The notes beneath the pieces were generated by a model. It ran no database searches and was not told the DNA's origin. It saw nothing but the letters and a program-made list of their open reading frames with translations. From Saprospiraceae bacterium (GTDB lineage: Bacteria > Bacteroidota > Bacteroidia > Chitinophagales > Saprospiraceae): 64,000 nt of DNA. The translations under genes and the position numbers were made by a program. Numbering within the stretch: the first letter of the stretch is position 1; every line of letters starts with the position of its first letter. The stretch is taken from positions 1 through 64,000 of the forward strand of contig JAGQWX010000024.1 in the NCBI GenBank assembly GCA_020436935.1, written 5' to 3'. This document shows positions 8,185 to 17,025 of the stretch, piece after piece.

Positions 8185-9497
8185 TGATGAAAACAAAAAA
8201 TACGATATACATAGTAGCTGCAATATTTCTGGCACTTGGTTCTGCTCTGCATGCACAAGTGGTTGGCAAGGCTTCCAGCGGTCCGTTTTTATTGAAAAAT
8301 GCTGAGATTCATACCATTACAAAAGGTACGATCACCGGAGATTTGCTTGTAGCTGATGGAAAAATCGCAGCCGTGGGCACCAATCTGAGTACTCCTGCAG
8401 GTGCTCAAACCATTGATTGTACAGGTAAAAAGCTATATCCCGGCATGATCGACGGAGGTACTTTCCTGGGTACTGCTGAGGTAAACTCGATCAGTCTTAC
8501 CATTGACAATAACGAAATTGGCAATCTGGTGCCTCATATGGAAGCATTGACGGCGGTCAACCCAAACGCAGTGGCTATTCCTGTGACTAGGGTCAGCGGA
8601 GTGACAACTGTGATCACCAGCCCAACCAGCGGTTTATTTCCAGGTAAGTCAGCATTGATCAATCTTTTTGGTTACAATCCAGAGCAAATGTATGCAGGCT
8701 TTAAAGCTGAGGTTTTGATATTCCCCAGCAATGCCAGAAGAGGCCGATTCTTCAGACAATCTGAGGAAGAGCAAAAGAAAGCCTACGAGAAATCTTTGAA
8801 AGATTTGAATGACATTTGGGAAGCCGCCTCAACTTATTACAAGCTTGATTCCATTGCTATGGCCGGAGGCAAAAAGTTCCACGAAGATTACCAGCCCGAA
8901 ATGAAAGCATTGAGTGAGGTTGTAGCTGGAAAAATGCCACTTCTTGTGGAAGTAAACAGGAAAGAAGACATCCAGGCCGCACTCAAGTGGCTAAAGGAAA
9001 GACCTAATGTCAAAGCTATACTCTCGGGGGTAGCAGAAGGGTTTAAGATAGCTGATGAAATTGCCAAGAGTAAATACCCTGCCATCGTTGGGCCAATTCT
9101 GGCACTTCCCGGCAGAGAACACGACGCGTACGATGTTTCCTATACCAATGCCTCTGTATTGCATAAGGCTGGTGTAAAAATCGCATTGAGGACAGGTGAA
9201 ACAGAAAACGTAAGGAATTTGCCTTTTCATGCTGGTTTTGCAGCTGCTTATGGGCTCGGAACTGATGAAGCATTTAAGGCTGTGAGCATCAATCCAGCAG
9301 AAATCTTTGGACTGGAGAAGTCTTTGGGAAGTCTTGAGGCAGGCAAAACAGCAAATTTGTTCATTTGTAATGGAGATCCATTCGAACCATCAACCACAAT
9401 TGAGCAGGTTTTCATCAATGGCTGGAAGATACCGATGAATTCAAGGCACACATTGCTTTACGATGAGTTTTTGGAGCGTACTCCTGGTGTAAAATAA
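8184..9497 (+). CDS. Secreted amidohydrolase-fold protein lacking the HxH motif
   Basis: The third member of the trio, 437 residues. Its ATG at 8184 overlaps the previous stop as TAATG, so translation is probably coupled; a second ATG follows directly. The signal peptide is IYIVAAIFLALGSALHAQ. The composite barrel (LLVADGKIAAVG) and the typical C-terminal segment (VSINPAEIFGLEKSLGSLEAGKTANLFI) are present, but the HxH site reads YPGMIDGGTFLGTAE, the middle His positions are missing, and the late Asp region reads IALRTGETEN. It is full length for the fold without the extra C-terminal domain of the first gene. It is probably a non-catalytic or altered paralogue. A 38-bp palindrome follows 9 bp after the stop. 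Confidence 0.8.
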   Translation: MMKTKNTIYIVAAIFLALGSALHAQVVGKASSGPFLLKNAEIHTITKGTITGDLLVADGKIAAVGTNLSTPAGAQTIDCTGKKLYPGMIDGGTFLGTAEVNSISLTIDNNEIGNLVPHMEALTAVNPNAVAIPVTRVSGVTTVITSPTSGLFPGKSALINLFGYNPEQMYAGFKAEVLIFPSNARRGRFFRQSEEEQKKAYEKSLKDLNDIWEAASTYYKLDSIAMAGGKKFHEDYQPEMKALSEVVAGKMPLLVEVNRKEDIQAALKWLKERPNVKAILSGVAEGFKIADEIAKSKYPAIVGPILALPGREHDAYDVSYTNASVLHKAGVKIALRTGETENVRNLPFHAGFAAAYGLGTDEAFKAVSINPAEIFGLEKSLGSLEAGKTANLFICNGDPFEPSTTIEQVFINGWKIPMNSRHTLLYDEFLERTPGVK

Positions 9498-9505
9498 ATG
9501 ATTAG

Positions 9506-9543
9506 AGGGACATGCCTGTTTGTCGACAAACAGGCATGTCCCT
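9506..9543. repeat. Perfect 38-bp palindrome
   Basis: Two 19-base arms with no loop: AGGGACATGCCTGTTTGTC followed directly by its reverse complement, centred on GTCGAC. It sits between the amidohydrolase stop and the next start and is followed by TACATTTTCAATTTTTTT. It could act as a terminator on the plus strand because a T-run starts within about 15 bp, but the lack of a loop and the complete symmetry are more like a dispersed palindromic element. Confidence 0.85.
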
Positions 9544-9565
9544 ACATTTTCAATTTTTTTAAAGT

Positions 9566-10069
9566 ATGCATTCAAATTCAATAAGAATAGCCAATCAGGA
9601 AGATTTGATTTGGGTACGTCAAATTGCATATGCCACCTGGCCCATTTGTTATAAAGAAATTGTATCTCAGGATCAAATCCAATTCATGTTGAATTATATG
9701 TATGATTTGGATGAGTTGAAACAACAACATGAAAGAGGTGTCATTTTTAAGCTTTTGACCGATGAAAAAACAGATGCAGGTTTCATTGCGTTTGAAAAAG
9801 TACGTAGAGAAGCAGCAACGGCCTTGCGAGTCCACAAGCTTTATGTGTTGCCTGAATTTCATAAGAAAAAATTTGGAAGAGCTCTGTTAGAGGAAGCAAT
9901 CAACTATGCCAGGGAAAATCGCCTTGCTTTTCTGGAACTCAATGTCAATAAACACAACCCAGCCGTTGACTTTTATAAAAGAATAGGGTTTCAGGTTGCT
10001 GATACGATGGTACTTGACATTGGCAATGGCTACATAATGGACGACTATATCATGGTGATGAAGCTTTAA
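9566..10069 (+). CDS. GNAT family N-acetyltransferase
   Basis: A 167-residue Gcn5-related acetyltransferase. The acetyl-CoA binding part is LRVHKLYVLPEFHKKKFGRALLEEAINYAREN, with a modified Q/RxxGxG/A turn (KKKFGRA). It is followed by FLELNVNKHNPAVDFYKRIGFQ, the usual beta5-alpha4 region. The N-terminus (IRIANQEDLIWVRQIAYATWPICYKEIVSQDQIQFML) is typical of the subgroup that acetylates small amines or protein N-termini. The start is fixed by the ATG at 9566, right after an AT-rich leader. It is monocistronic. The substrate cannot be deduced. Confidence 0.85.
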   Translation: MHSNSIRIANQEDLIWVRQIAYATWPICYKEIVSQDQIQFMLNYMYDLDELKQQHERGVIFKLLTDEKTDAGFIAFEKVRREAATALRVHKLYVLPEFHKKKFGRALLEEAINYARENRLAFLELNVNKHNPAVDFYKRIGFQVADTMVLDIGNGYIMDDYIMVMKL

Positions 10070-10122
10070 CATACAAATGTTGAGTATTCGTTGTAAATTG
10101 TAGCCGCATTAAACCAAAATAC

Positions 10123-10866
10123 ATGCAACAACAAACAAAGACAGTTTATAAAGAAAAAATGGTTGAATTGCCCTTAGAGCAACCTCCGTTTATAAAAATC
10201 AATTGTCCTTCCTGCGGCTGCGAAACACTTGCTTCAGACATTAACCTTGAAAGTAAGGTGGGCAAATGCCAGTCATGCAATGCCGTCTATTCTATAGCAG
10301 ATAATATTGATCATCTACAGAGCATTGCTTTGAAAAAAGAAGTCGATAAACCCGAAGGAGTCGACATATATCATTACAATGACGAAATGGAAATGGAGAT
10401 TGAGCAGCCCTGGTCTGCCTTAGAAATCATAGCGATTTCCATCCTTCCCATGTTTGTTTTGATTTCAACCTTGCTTTTTTTCAAAAAAGGAATTTCTTAT
10501 CTATGGCCTACAGGTACACTATTGGCTACAGTGTACAGCATCATCAGCCTCGTCAATAGAAAAAATCACAAAATCTTGATTAATGTGGACGATAAGTACC
10601 TCCATCTGATTTGGAAGCCAAGCAAACTTATGCCAAGCAAAAAAATCAGAGTCAGCGATATTGACCAGGTGTATATCAAGAACATGAATAGCATGTACTA
10701 CATTTACGCAGTAATAAATGGGCCGAGGGGGCAAAAACATCAAAACCTTGTGGGCGGTTTTACTTCACATTCTATGGTCAGGTATATTGAACAAGAGTTA
10801 GAAAAATTCCTGAATCTTCCCGATAAAGCCGTGCCTGAAGAAGCTAAAACTACCATTGTCAAATAA
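10123..10866 (+). CDS. Zinc-ribbon membrane protein of unknown function
   Basis: A 247-residue protein I do not recognise by name. Residues 28-52 form a zinc ribbon with CPSC and CQSC pairs (plus an extra Cys at 33). Residues about 105-155 contain two hydrophobic segments (IIAISILPMFVLISTLLFF and YLWPTGTLLATVYSIISLV), so the protein is membrane-bound with both ends on the same side. The C-terminal 90 residues resemble a PH-like or photosystem-assembly-like beta domain (ILINVDDKYLHLIW, IRVSDIDQVYIKNMN). It lies between an acetyltransferase and an Hsp70 gene on the same strand, with gaps of 53 and 112 bp. A sensor or scaffold role is only a guess. Confidence 0.6.
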   Translation: MQQQTKTVYKEKMVELPLEQPPFIKINCPSCGCETLASDINLESKVGKCQSCNAVYSIADNIDHLQSIALKKEVDKPEGVDIYHYNDEMEMEIEQPWSALEIIAISILPMFVLISTLLFFKKGISYLWPTGTLLATVYSIISLVNRKNHKILINVDDKYLHLIWKPSKLMPSKKIRVSDIDQVYIKNMNSMYYIYAVINGPRGQKHQNLVGGFTSHSMVRYIEQELEKFLNLPDKAVPEEAKTTIVK

Positions 10867-10926
10867 ACGCACTATTCTCTTTAATTAGATCTAATCCTCT
10901 GCTCAATACATATTTATTGATTTAAA

Positions 10927-10958
10927 CTTGTGAACCGTTGCCCTTGTTTCTATGTTTG
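10927..10958 (+). promoter_or_regulatory. Bacteroidota-type promoter of the HscA-like gene
   Basis: CTTG (TTG at 10928-10930), a 20-bp spacer, then TATGTTTG at 10951-10958, matching TTG-N20-TAnnTTTG. The position makes the in-frame ATG at 10952 part of the promoter and supports initiation at 10979. Confidence 0.65.
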
Positions 10959-10978
10959 CACTTCAAACAAGAGAAGGC

Positions 10979-12835
10979 ATGAAAATACCCATAGATATAT
11001 CGAGCGGAACGGTAAAGGAGTTTGAGAAAGATAATGCAAAAGTCATTATTGGCATTGACCTCGGTACCACAAACAGCCTCGTTTCATACATCAAAGATGG
11101 CCAGGCCTATGCCATTCCTGATGCAGGAGGCAAAAGCACCCTGGTGCCTTCAGTGATCTATTTCAATGATCAGAACAATGCAATAATTGGAGATGAGGCG
11201 GTAGCTATGCTGGAGCTTCATCCTGAGCGAACCATTTACAGCGTCAAAAGATTGATGGGCAGATCCCATGATGATGTGACCAACGATGGCGTCACGCCAA
11301 CCTATAAAATTATAGCTCCTGAAGACAAGGAAGGCCTCGTAAGAGTGCAAGTGGGTGAGAAATACTATTCTCCTATTGAATTGAGCAGCCTCATTCTGAA
11401 AGAATTGAAAAACCGGGCAAATCAATTTTTGGGAACAGAAGTGAGCCAGGTTGTCATCACAGTACCGGCATATTTCAATGACGCTCAGCGACAGGCCACA
11501 AGAGATGCTGGCAAACTTGCAGGACTAGATGTATTGCGCATTGTGAATGAACCAACGGCTGCAAGTCTCGCTTATGGAGTTGGTTTATCCCGGGACGAAG
11601 AAAAAACCATTGCCGTTTATGACCTTGGTGGTGGTACTTTCGATATTTCCATTCTTAGATTGGAAGATGGCATTTTTGAAGTTTTATCTACACATGGTGA
11701 CACTGTTCTTGGTGGTGACGATTTTGACCGAGCCATAGTTGATCACTGGACACAAATCCACGGTATATTACAACCGGACCCCATGTTCAGACAACAGCTC
11801 CGAATGGCTGCCGTTGCTGTCAAAAAATCTCTTAGCAAAACGGATAGTGCTTCAATTAATGTTGGTGACTTAGAACTTAATTTGACCAAAAGCGAATTTG
11901 AAAATCTTATTTCCGGCTTAATCAAAAAAACAATAGACGCATGTAAGTTGGCCCTTCAGGATGCATCATTGTCCGTCAATGAAATAGACCATGTCGTCAT
12001 GGTAGGAGGAAGTACAAGGGTTCCGGCTGTCTTTGAAGCCGTTAAATCTTTTTTCCAAAAAGAACCCTTCACAGATGTCGACCCCGACGAAGTGGTTGCT
12101 CTGGGAGCGGCGATTCAAGCAGATATATTGGCAGGCAACAGGAAAGATTTACTCCTTCTTGATGTAACTCCACTTTCTCTTGGTATTGAAACTGTCGGTG
12201 GACTCATGGACACCATTATTCCCAGAAATTCCAAAGTTCCAATGCGGGCTGCGCGAAATTATACCACATCTGTAGACGGACAGTCCAACATAAGGATTAC
12301 CGTCTATCAGGGAGAAAGAGAGTTGGTAGAGCACAATAGGAAACTGGGTGAATTTGTGCTGAAAGGGATACCAGCCATGGTGGCCGGTATGCCAAAAGTA
12401 GAAATTGCTTTCATGCTCGACGCCGATGGCATTCTGACAGTCAGGGCAAAAGAATTGCGATCCGACACCAGCGCACAAGTGGAAATAAAATCAGCATACG
12501 GCATCAGTGAAGAAGAGATGGCTTTGATGCTTCTGGACTCAATGAGACATGCCGAGGATGACATGAAACAAAGGTCGCTTCAGGAAGCCATCAATGAAGC
12601 CAAAATGGTCCTTGTGGCTACAGATAAATTTATCCGACAGAATGTAGACATTTTTTCAGAAGCAGAAGTAGTAGCCCTTGCTGAAAAGGTTACCCAATTG
12701 CAATCTACCCTGGAGGGCAATGATAAAGATGTGATCCTGGCTACATTGGACGATCTCAATCATTTTTCAAGACCCATGGCTGAGCGTGCTATGGACAGAG
12801 CTGTAGGATTAGCATTAAGAGGAAATAAAGTTTAA
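10979..12835 (+). CDS. hscA: Hsp70-family chaperone, HscA-like
   Basis: An ATP-dependent chaperone of 618 residues from the ATG at 10979, which follows GAGAAGG and the promoter at 10951. The nucleotide-binding domain shows [17 protein letters not shown] near residue 20, [36 protein letters not shown] and [16 protein letters not shown]. The substrate-binding domain begins about residue 385 ([18 protein letters not shown]) with [22 protein letters not shown]. The N-terminus ([14 protein letters not shown] before the first strand) resembles the Fe-S assembly chaperone of Bacteroidota rather than DnaK. Neither hscB, fdx nor isc genes are nearby, so the HscA label is moderate. The gene overlaps the convergent barrel gene by 4 bp. 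Confidence 0.8.
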   Translation: MKIPIDISSGTVKEFEKDNAKVIIGIDLGTTNSLVSYIKDGQAYAIPDAGGKSTLVPSVIYFNDQNNAIIGDEAVAMLELHPERTIYSVKRLMGRSHDDVTNDGVTPTYKIIAPEDKEGLVRVQVGEKYYSPIELSSLILKELKNRANQFLGTEVSQVVITVPAYFNDAQRQATRDAGKLAGLDVLRIVNEPTAASLAYGVGLSRDEEKTIAVYDLGGGTFDISILRLEDGIFEVLSTHGDTVLGGDDFDRAIVDHWTQIHGILQPDPMFRQQLRMAAVAVKKSLSKTDSASINVGDLELNLTKSEFENLISGLIKKTIDACKLALQDASLSVNEIDHVVMVGGSTRVPAVFEAVKSFFQKEPFTDVDPDEVVALGAAIQADILAGNRKDLLLLDVTPLSLGIETVGGLMDTIIPRNSKVPMRAARNYTTSVDGQSNIRITVYQGERELVEHNRKLGEFVLKGIPAMVAGMPKVEIAFMLDADGILTVRAKELRSDTSAQVEIKSAYGISEEEMALMLLDSMRHAEDDMKQRSLQEAINEAKMVLVATDKFIRQNVDIFSEAEVVALAEKVTQLQSTLEGNDKDVILATLDDLNHFSRPMAERAMDRAVGLALRGNKV

Positions 12836-13743
12836 GGTCGGATGCGGCTTTTTTGAGGACACACTACTCCACTGCCTTTCAAATTAGAAAACACTTTGCC
12901 TCCACTGGATAGTTTGTAGGCAACAGTAATGCTGGTCAAGAGATAATAGTCACCGAATTTACCACCCTTTTGGGACCCTGTTGTCCTGTCCATCGGTTCG
13001 GTCAATCCCAAAGCCTCAGGAGTTCTGTCCGACAATTGTGCGGCCAGCAGTCCATTTTCATTCAATATGGTATAGTAGTTGACATATTTGTGGCCGACGT
13101 CATCGAGGTAATCTGTAAATGTTTTGACTGCATATGCTTCAAGAATAACATCAATTTTTTCTGAAACCTCCAACTTGAGTCCACCACCAAAAGGAACAGA
13201 AAATTGAGTAAGATTGTATTTTTTCTGGAATCCTGCAATGCCCTGACCTTCTGTACCCAGGGGTTGAAGTCGGTAAATCATGCCCTGGTATTCTGTAGTT
13301 GGATCAAAATTGAACAAGGCCAGACCCGTAGAAGCGAACGGCGTTACACCAAAACTTCCTTTTTTGTTGCCAAAACTCCAGGGGTGAACCATCACCCTCA
13401 AGGATACGTCAGTCAGCCTTGACTGAAAGCTAAAGTTCCTTTCTCTTTGCCATTGTTTTTCTGATAGTGCATCACTGCCCATCATCCTGCCGAACAATAC
13501 GTTCATGCGCAGTGAGTAAAATGAAGAAGGCTGGTAAATAGCTGTCAGCTGTCCTGCAAGGCCGGAGTTATGCATAAGATCAGCTCCAATATTACCGCTG
13601 TTGAGGTCACCCCAGTACGTGGACAAGCCCAGACCGCCTCCGAGTGATAATTGTTGTGCATTTAGAATAGAACTGCCTGAAGATGCACCAATAATAAAGG
13701 ACATGCAGCAGGCTTTCACGAGGAAGTTGCAGTGTTTGGTCAT
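12832..13743 (-). CDS. Outer-membrane beta-barrel protein (DUF6089-like)
   Basis: A 303-residue secreted barrel. The start at 13743 gives a signal peptide ([23 protein letters not shown]), followed by [23 protein letters not shown], a very typical first strand of Bacteroidota barrels of the DUF6089 type. Alternating aromatic and small residues continue ([50 protein letters not shown]), and it ends with a strand [14 protein letters not shown] followed by a charged tail. The function of the family is not established; PorT- and OmpA-like barrels share this look. It is convergent with the HscA-like gene with a 4-bp overlap, so no separate terminator fits between them. Confidence 0.75.
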   Translation of the reverse strand: MTKHCNFLVKACCMSFIIGASSGSSILNAQQLSLGGGLGLSTYWGDLNSGNIGADLMHNSGLAGQLTAIYQPSSFYSLRMNVLFGRMMGSDALSEKQWQRERNFSFQSRLTDVSLRVMVHPWSFGNKKGSFGVTPFASTGLALFNFDPTTEYQGMIYRLQPLGTEGQGIAGFQKKYNLTQFSVPFGGGLKLEVSEKIDVILEAYAVKTFTDYLDDVGHKYVNYYTILNENGLLAAQLSDRTPEALGLTEPMDRTTGSQKGGKFGDYYLLTSITVAYKLSSGGKVFSNLKGSGVVCPQKSRIRP

Positions 13744-14095
13744 TATTTTTTGATTGCTGAACAAATATCTCAGATTTAACGCAAAATGGGTGAATTATTG
13801 CGATTTAAGTACGCAAGGCAAGTAAAAATCAAGGATTATACTCATTTTAGATTCCTGAAAACTAAGGTGAAACCATTAGAAAACTTAGTTTTGCGCATCT
13901 TTTTCGCCACATAGTGAAAATGGTAAAGAACACATACTAAAAATGAACCTTTGGCTCGTTTAGGATATAATATTAGAAGAAAACAAAAAGGTCCGAATTT
14001 GGTAATAAAGACCGGACTCTCTTGATTTCACTGAATAGCAATAACTTGAACCCAAGCCAAATATTATTTACACAAAAGGAAAAATTTTGAATAAA
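13744..14095. other. Intergenic region between barrel gene and subtilase gene
   Basis: A divergent intergenic region of about 350 bp. It contains AAAACTAAG (13858-13866) and CTTAGTTTT (13884-13892), a perfect 9-bp inverted repeat with a 17-nt loop, and TAGTTTTG at 13886-13893, a match to the -7 consensus on the plus strand. A second short hairpin (GTCCG at 13991, CGGAC at 14013) lies in the leader of the subtilase gene. I see no ORF or RNA gene here. Confidence 0.4.
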
Positions 14096-15763
14096 ATGAA
14101 GAAAGTCAATCAGCTGGCAGTAATGTTGATGTTGCTGGTTAGTAGTGCGTTATTGGGTCAAACCAAAACTGAATTGGTCAATTGGTGGCACAAAAGCCCT
14201 GGTGATGGATTCACAGGTATTGCCAGCCAGGCAGCCTATGACAAATTGATAAAAAAAGATGGCCAAACTGTTGTTGTGGCAATTATTGATTCCGGCATCG
14301 ATGTCGAACACCCAGACCTCAAGGACAACATCTGGACCAATCCGGGAGAAATTCCTGATAATGGCATCGACGATGATAAAAATGGTTACATCGATGATGT
14401 TCACGGTTGGAACTTTATTGGTGGCCCCAATGGCAAAAACGTCGATGCAGACAGCTATGAGGTTACCAGAGTATATGCAAAACTAAAGTACAAGTACGAA
14501 AATGCTGACCCATCTAAGCTCAACAAATCACAAAAAGAGGAGTATGAGATGTTTAAGGAGGCTGAAAAAACGGTGAAAGAGCACCGCGAAAGTGCTGAAC
14601 AAACCATGAAAAAAATTGAAGAGGTAGAATCTCAGATCATAAGCTCTATATCTAAGGTGGGTGAAGAATTAAAGGCTCAAAACCTCAGTCTTGATAAAAT
14701 TGCTGACCTGGACACAAAAGGAGATGTAATTTTATCTTATGGTAAAAGAGTGGTAATGGAAGAACTCAAAGAAAATCCAAAAAGAAATCTTGAAACCATA
14801 AAAGAATACATCTTATTCGAATTGTCATCCGACAAACAGGATGTGTACAATGAGTTGAATTTCGCATACAATCCGGACTTTGACCCAAGGTCTACCATCG
14901 TCATGGACAACTATGCAGATGGTCAGGAACGCATTTATGGCAACAATGACGTAGAAGGTCCTGATGCGCTTCACGGTACTCACGTAGCAGGTATAATCGG
15001 AGCTGTAAGAAATAATGGCATTGGCAATGACGGGGTCGCTACAAATGTAAAATTGATGTCCGTGAGAGCAGTTCCTGATGGTGATGAAAGAGATAAAGAC
15101 GTCGCAAATGCAATTAGATATGCGGTCGACAATGGTGCAAGCGTAATCAACATGTCATTTGGTAAAGGTTACAGCTGGGACAAAACCCTTGTAAATGAAG
15201 CGGTCAAATACGCAGCAGAGAAGGATGTTTTGTTGGTCCATGCAGCAGGCAATAGTGCTGCGAACAATGACGAAACAGACAACTTCCCTAATGATTACCT
15301 GGGTAAAAAAGGATTCTTATTCTTCAAAAAGCCTTATTACGCCAAAAACTGGATCGAAGTTGGAGCACTTAATTACAAAGGCGGAGAAGATGCAGTCGCC
15401 AGATTTTCCAATTATGGAAAGGACGGCGTGGATGTATTCGCCCCTGGCGTACAGATTTTTGCAACAGTTCCCAACAATCAATACATGTTCCTTCAGGGTA
15501 CAAGTATGGCTTCTCCTGTTGTTGCCGGTGTTGCTGCAGTATTGAGATCACAATACCCTGCACTCACAGCTGAGCAGGTGAAAGAAATCATCATGACTCA
15601 AGTGACTCCTCTGACAGGAAATGTAAAAAAACCAGGCTCTGGTGAGTTGGTTCCATTCAGTTCTTTGAGTATCTCAGGTGGCGTAGTCAATCTTGAAAAA
15701 GCAATGCAGGCAGCGGCTACTGTAAAAGGTAAGAAAAAGGTGTCCGTTCAAAGAGGGGCATAA
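14096..15763 (+). CDS. Secreted subtilisin-like serine protease (S8) with coiled-coil insert
   Basis: A 555-residue protease. The ATG at 14096 gives the signal peptide VNQLAVMLMLLVSSALLGQ; a TTG three codons earlier is less likely. The catalytic triad is complete: Asp65 in VVAIIDSGIDVEHPDL, His293 in LHGTHVAGIIGA, and Ser470 in GTSMASPVVAGVAAVL. Between the Asp and His lies an insert of roughly 150 residues, rich in Lys and Glu and predicted coiled coil (KEAEKTVKEHRESAEQ, MKKIEEVESQIISSISK). Such inserts are common in Bacteroidota S8 enzymes. There is no C-terminal sorting domain, so it is probably periplasmic or lipid-side associated. AAAGGA precedes the start, and a strong terminator follows. 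Confidence 0.92.
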   Translation: MKKVNQLAVMLMLLVSSALLGQTKTELVNWWHKSPGDGFTGIASQAAYDKLIKKDGQTVVVAIIDSGIDVEHPDLKDNIWTNPGEIPDNGIDDDKNGYIDDVHGWNFIGGPNGKNVDADSYEVTRVYAKLKYKYENADPSKLNKSQKEEYEMFKEAEKTVKEHRESAEQTMKKIEEVESQIISSISKVGEELKAQNLSLDKIADLDTKGDVILSYGKRVVMEELKENPKRNLETIKEYILFELSSDKQDVYNELNFAYNPDFDPRSTIVMDNYADGQERIYGNNDVEGPDALHGTHVAGIIGAVRNNGIGNDGVATNVKLMSVRAVPDGDERDKDVANAIRYAVDNGASVINMSFGKGYSWDKTLVNEAVKYAAEKDVLLVHAAGNSAANNDETDNFPNDYLGKKGFLFFKKPYYAKNWIEVGALNYKGGEDAVARFSNYGKDGVDVFAPGVQIFATVPNNQYMFLQGTSMASPVVAGVAAVLRSQYPALTAEQVKEIIMTQVTPLTGNVKKPGSGELVPFSSLSISGGVVNLEKAMQAAATVKGKKKVSVQRGA

Positions 15764-15794
15764 TGTATAATTAATAGCTCAGTGCAAGCTGATT

Positions 15795-15833
15795 AAAAAG
15801 GTCTGAAAGTGGAGTAAACTTTCAGACCTTTTT
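15795..15833 (+). terminator. Rho-independent terminator after the subtilase gene
   Basis: AAAAAGGTCTGAAAGT (15795-15810) pairs perfectly with ACTTTCAGACCTTTTT (15818-15833) around a 7-nt loop, ending in a T-run. It lies 32 bp after the stop codon. Confidence 0.92.
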
Positions 15834-15895
15834 ATTTGCATTACGCTCAAATTTCTCTTTTCACCAACAAAAAGATGATCTCCATGATTTTTTTC

Positions 15896-15903
15896 TACAT
15901 TTG
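15896..15903 (+). promoter_or_regulatory. Promoter -7 element of ychF
   Basis: TACATTTG matches TAnnTTTG and lies 16 bp before the ATG at 15919. The -33 region is poorly conserved. The element overlaps an in-frame TTG at 15901, which argues against that codon being the start. Confidence 0.5.
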
Positions 15904-15918
15904 CACAAATTTTTGAAA

Positions 15919-17016
15919 ATGGCGCTTAAATGTGGTATTGTTGGTCTACCCAATGTTGGAAAATCTACACTTTTTAATGCATTGACCAATGCAAAAGCTC
16001 TGGCAGCAAATTATCCCTTTGCTACCAAAGACCCCAATGTGGGCATGATCACGGTACCTGATCCAAGACTTGATAAATTATCTGAACTTGTCAACCCTCA
16101 AAAGGTCCAGCCAACTACTGTTGAAATTGTGGACATTGCCGGTTTGATCAAGGGAGCCAGCAAGGGCGAAGGTCTGGGCAATCAGTTCCTCGCCAATATC
16201 AGGGAAGTAGACGCCATTGTACACGTGATCAGGTGTTTTGAAGACGGCAATGTTATCCACGTAGAAGGAAGCATTGATCCGATCCGCGACAAACAAATCA
16301 TCGATAATGAGCTCATTCTTAAAGATTTGGAAACCCTCGAAAAAAGAGTAGACAAGTATAGGAAGGCAGCAAAGAGCGGAAATAGAGAAGAAGTCAGAAA
16401 GGTCGAATTCCTGGACAAGCTTGCCAAATTTATGGAAGACGGAAATGCAGCAAGAGCTTTCGACGTCAAAGAAGACGAGTTAGAATTGTTTGAAGACCTG
16501 TACCTGTTGACAGCAAAGCCGGTACTTTATGCATGTAACGTAGAAGAAGCAGCCGTTCTTGATGGCAATGAACATACCAAAAGATTCATGGAGCATGTTG
16601 CGGGCGAAAAGGCTGAAGTACTACTGGTTTGTGCAGGTATAGAAGCTGAAATAGCTGAACTTGAAACAAAAGAAGAGCGGATGGAATTCGTTGAAGCAAT
16701 GGGACTCACAGAACCCGGACTCAACAGACTGATCAGAACCTGCTACACCCTACTCAACCTCATCACCTACTTTACTGCAGGCGAAAAAGAAGTCAGGGCA
16801 TGGACTATTCACAGGGGTGACAAAGCACCACAAGCTGCGGGTGTCATTCACACAGACTTCGAAAAAGGGTTCATCAGAGCAGAAGTGATCAAATACGATG
16901 ACTTTGTCAAATATGGCTCAGAAGCCGCCGTCAAGGAAGCCGGTAAGCTCGGTGTTGAAGGCAAGGAATACGTGGTACAGGACGGTGATGTGATGCATTT
17001 CAGATTTAATGTCTGA
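15919..17016 (+). CDS. ychF: Redox-regulated GTPase/ATPase YchF (OLA1 family)
   Basis: A conserved ribosome-associated P-loop NTPase of 365 residues, the usual family length. It begins ALKCGIVGLPNVGKSTLFNALTN (G1 loop), has NYPFATKDPNVGMITVPDPRL (G2 region), VEIVDIAGLIKGASKGEGLGNQFLANIREVDAIVHV (G3 plus the switch), and NVEEA in place of NKxD (PVLYACNVEEAA), the change that gives ATP preference in this family. The C-terminal TGS-like domain starts near LNLITYFTAGEKEVRAWT and ends DGDVMHFRFNV, as in YchF generally. ATG at 15919 is chosen because it matches the family start and the -7 element lies directly upstream. Confidence 0.97.
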   Translation: MALKCGIVGLPNVGKSTLFNALTNAKALAANYPFATKDPNVGMITVPDPRLDKLSELVNPQKVQPTTVEIVDIAGLIKGASKGEGLGNQFLANIREVDAIVHVIRCFEDGNVIHVEGSIDPIRDKQIIDNELILKDLETLEKRVDKYRKAAKSGNREEVRKVEFLDKLAKFMEDGNAARAFDVKEDELELFEDLYLLTAKPVLYACNVEEAAVLDGNEHTKRFMEHVAGEKAEVLLVCAGIEAEIAELETKEERMEFVEAMGLTEPGLNRLIRTCYTLLNLITYFTAGEKEVRAWTIHRGDKAPQAAGVIHTDFEKGFIRAEVIKYDDFVKYGSEAAVKEAGKLGVEGKEYVVQDGDVMHFRFNV

Positions 17017-17025
17017 TGTAGAGCA

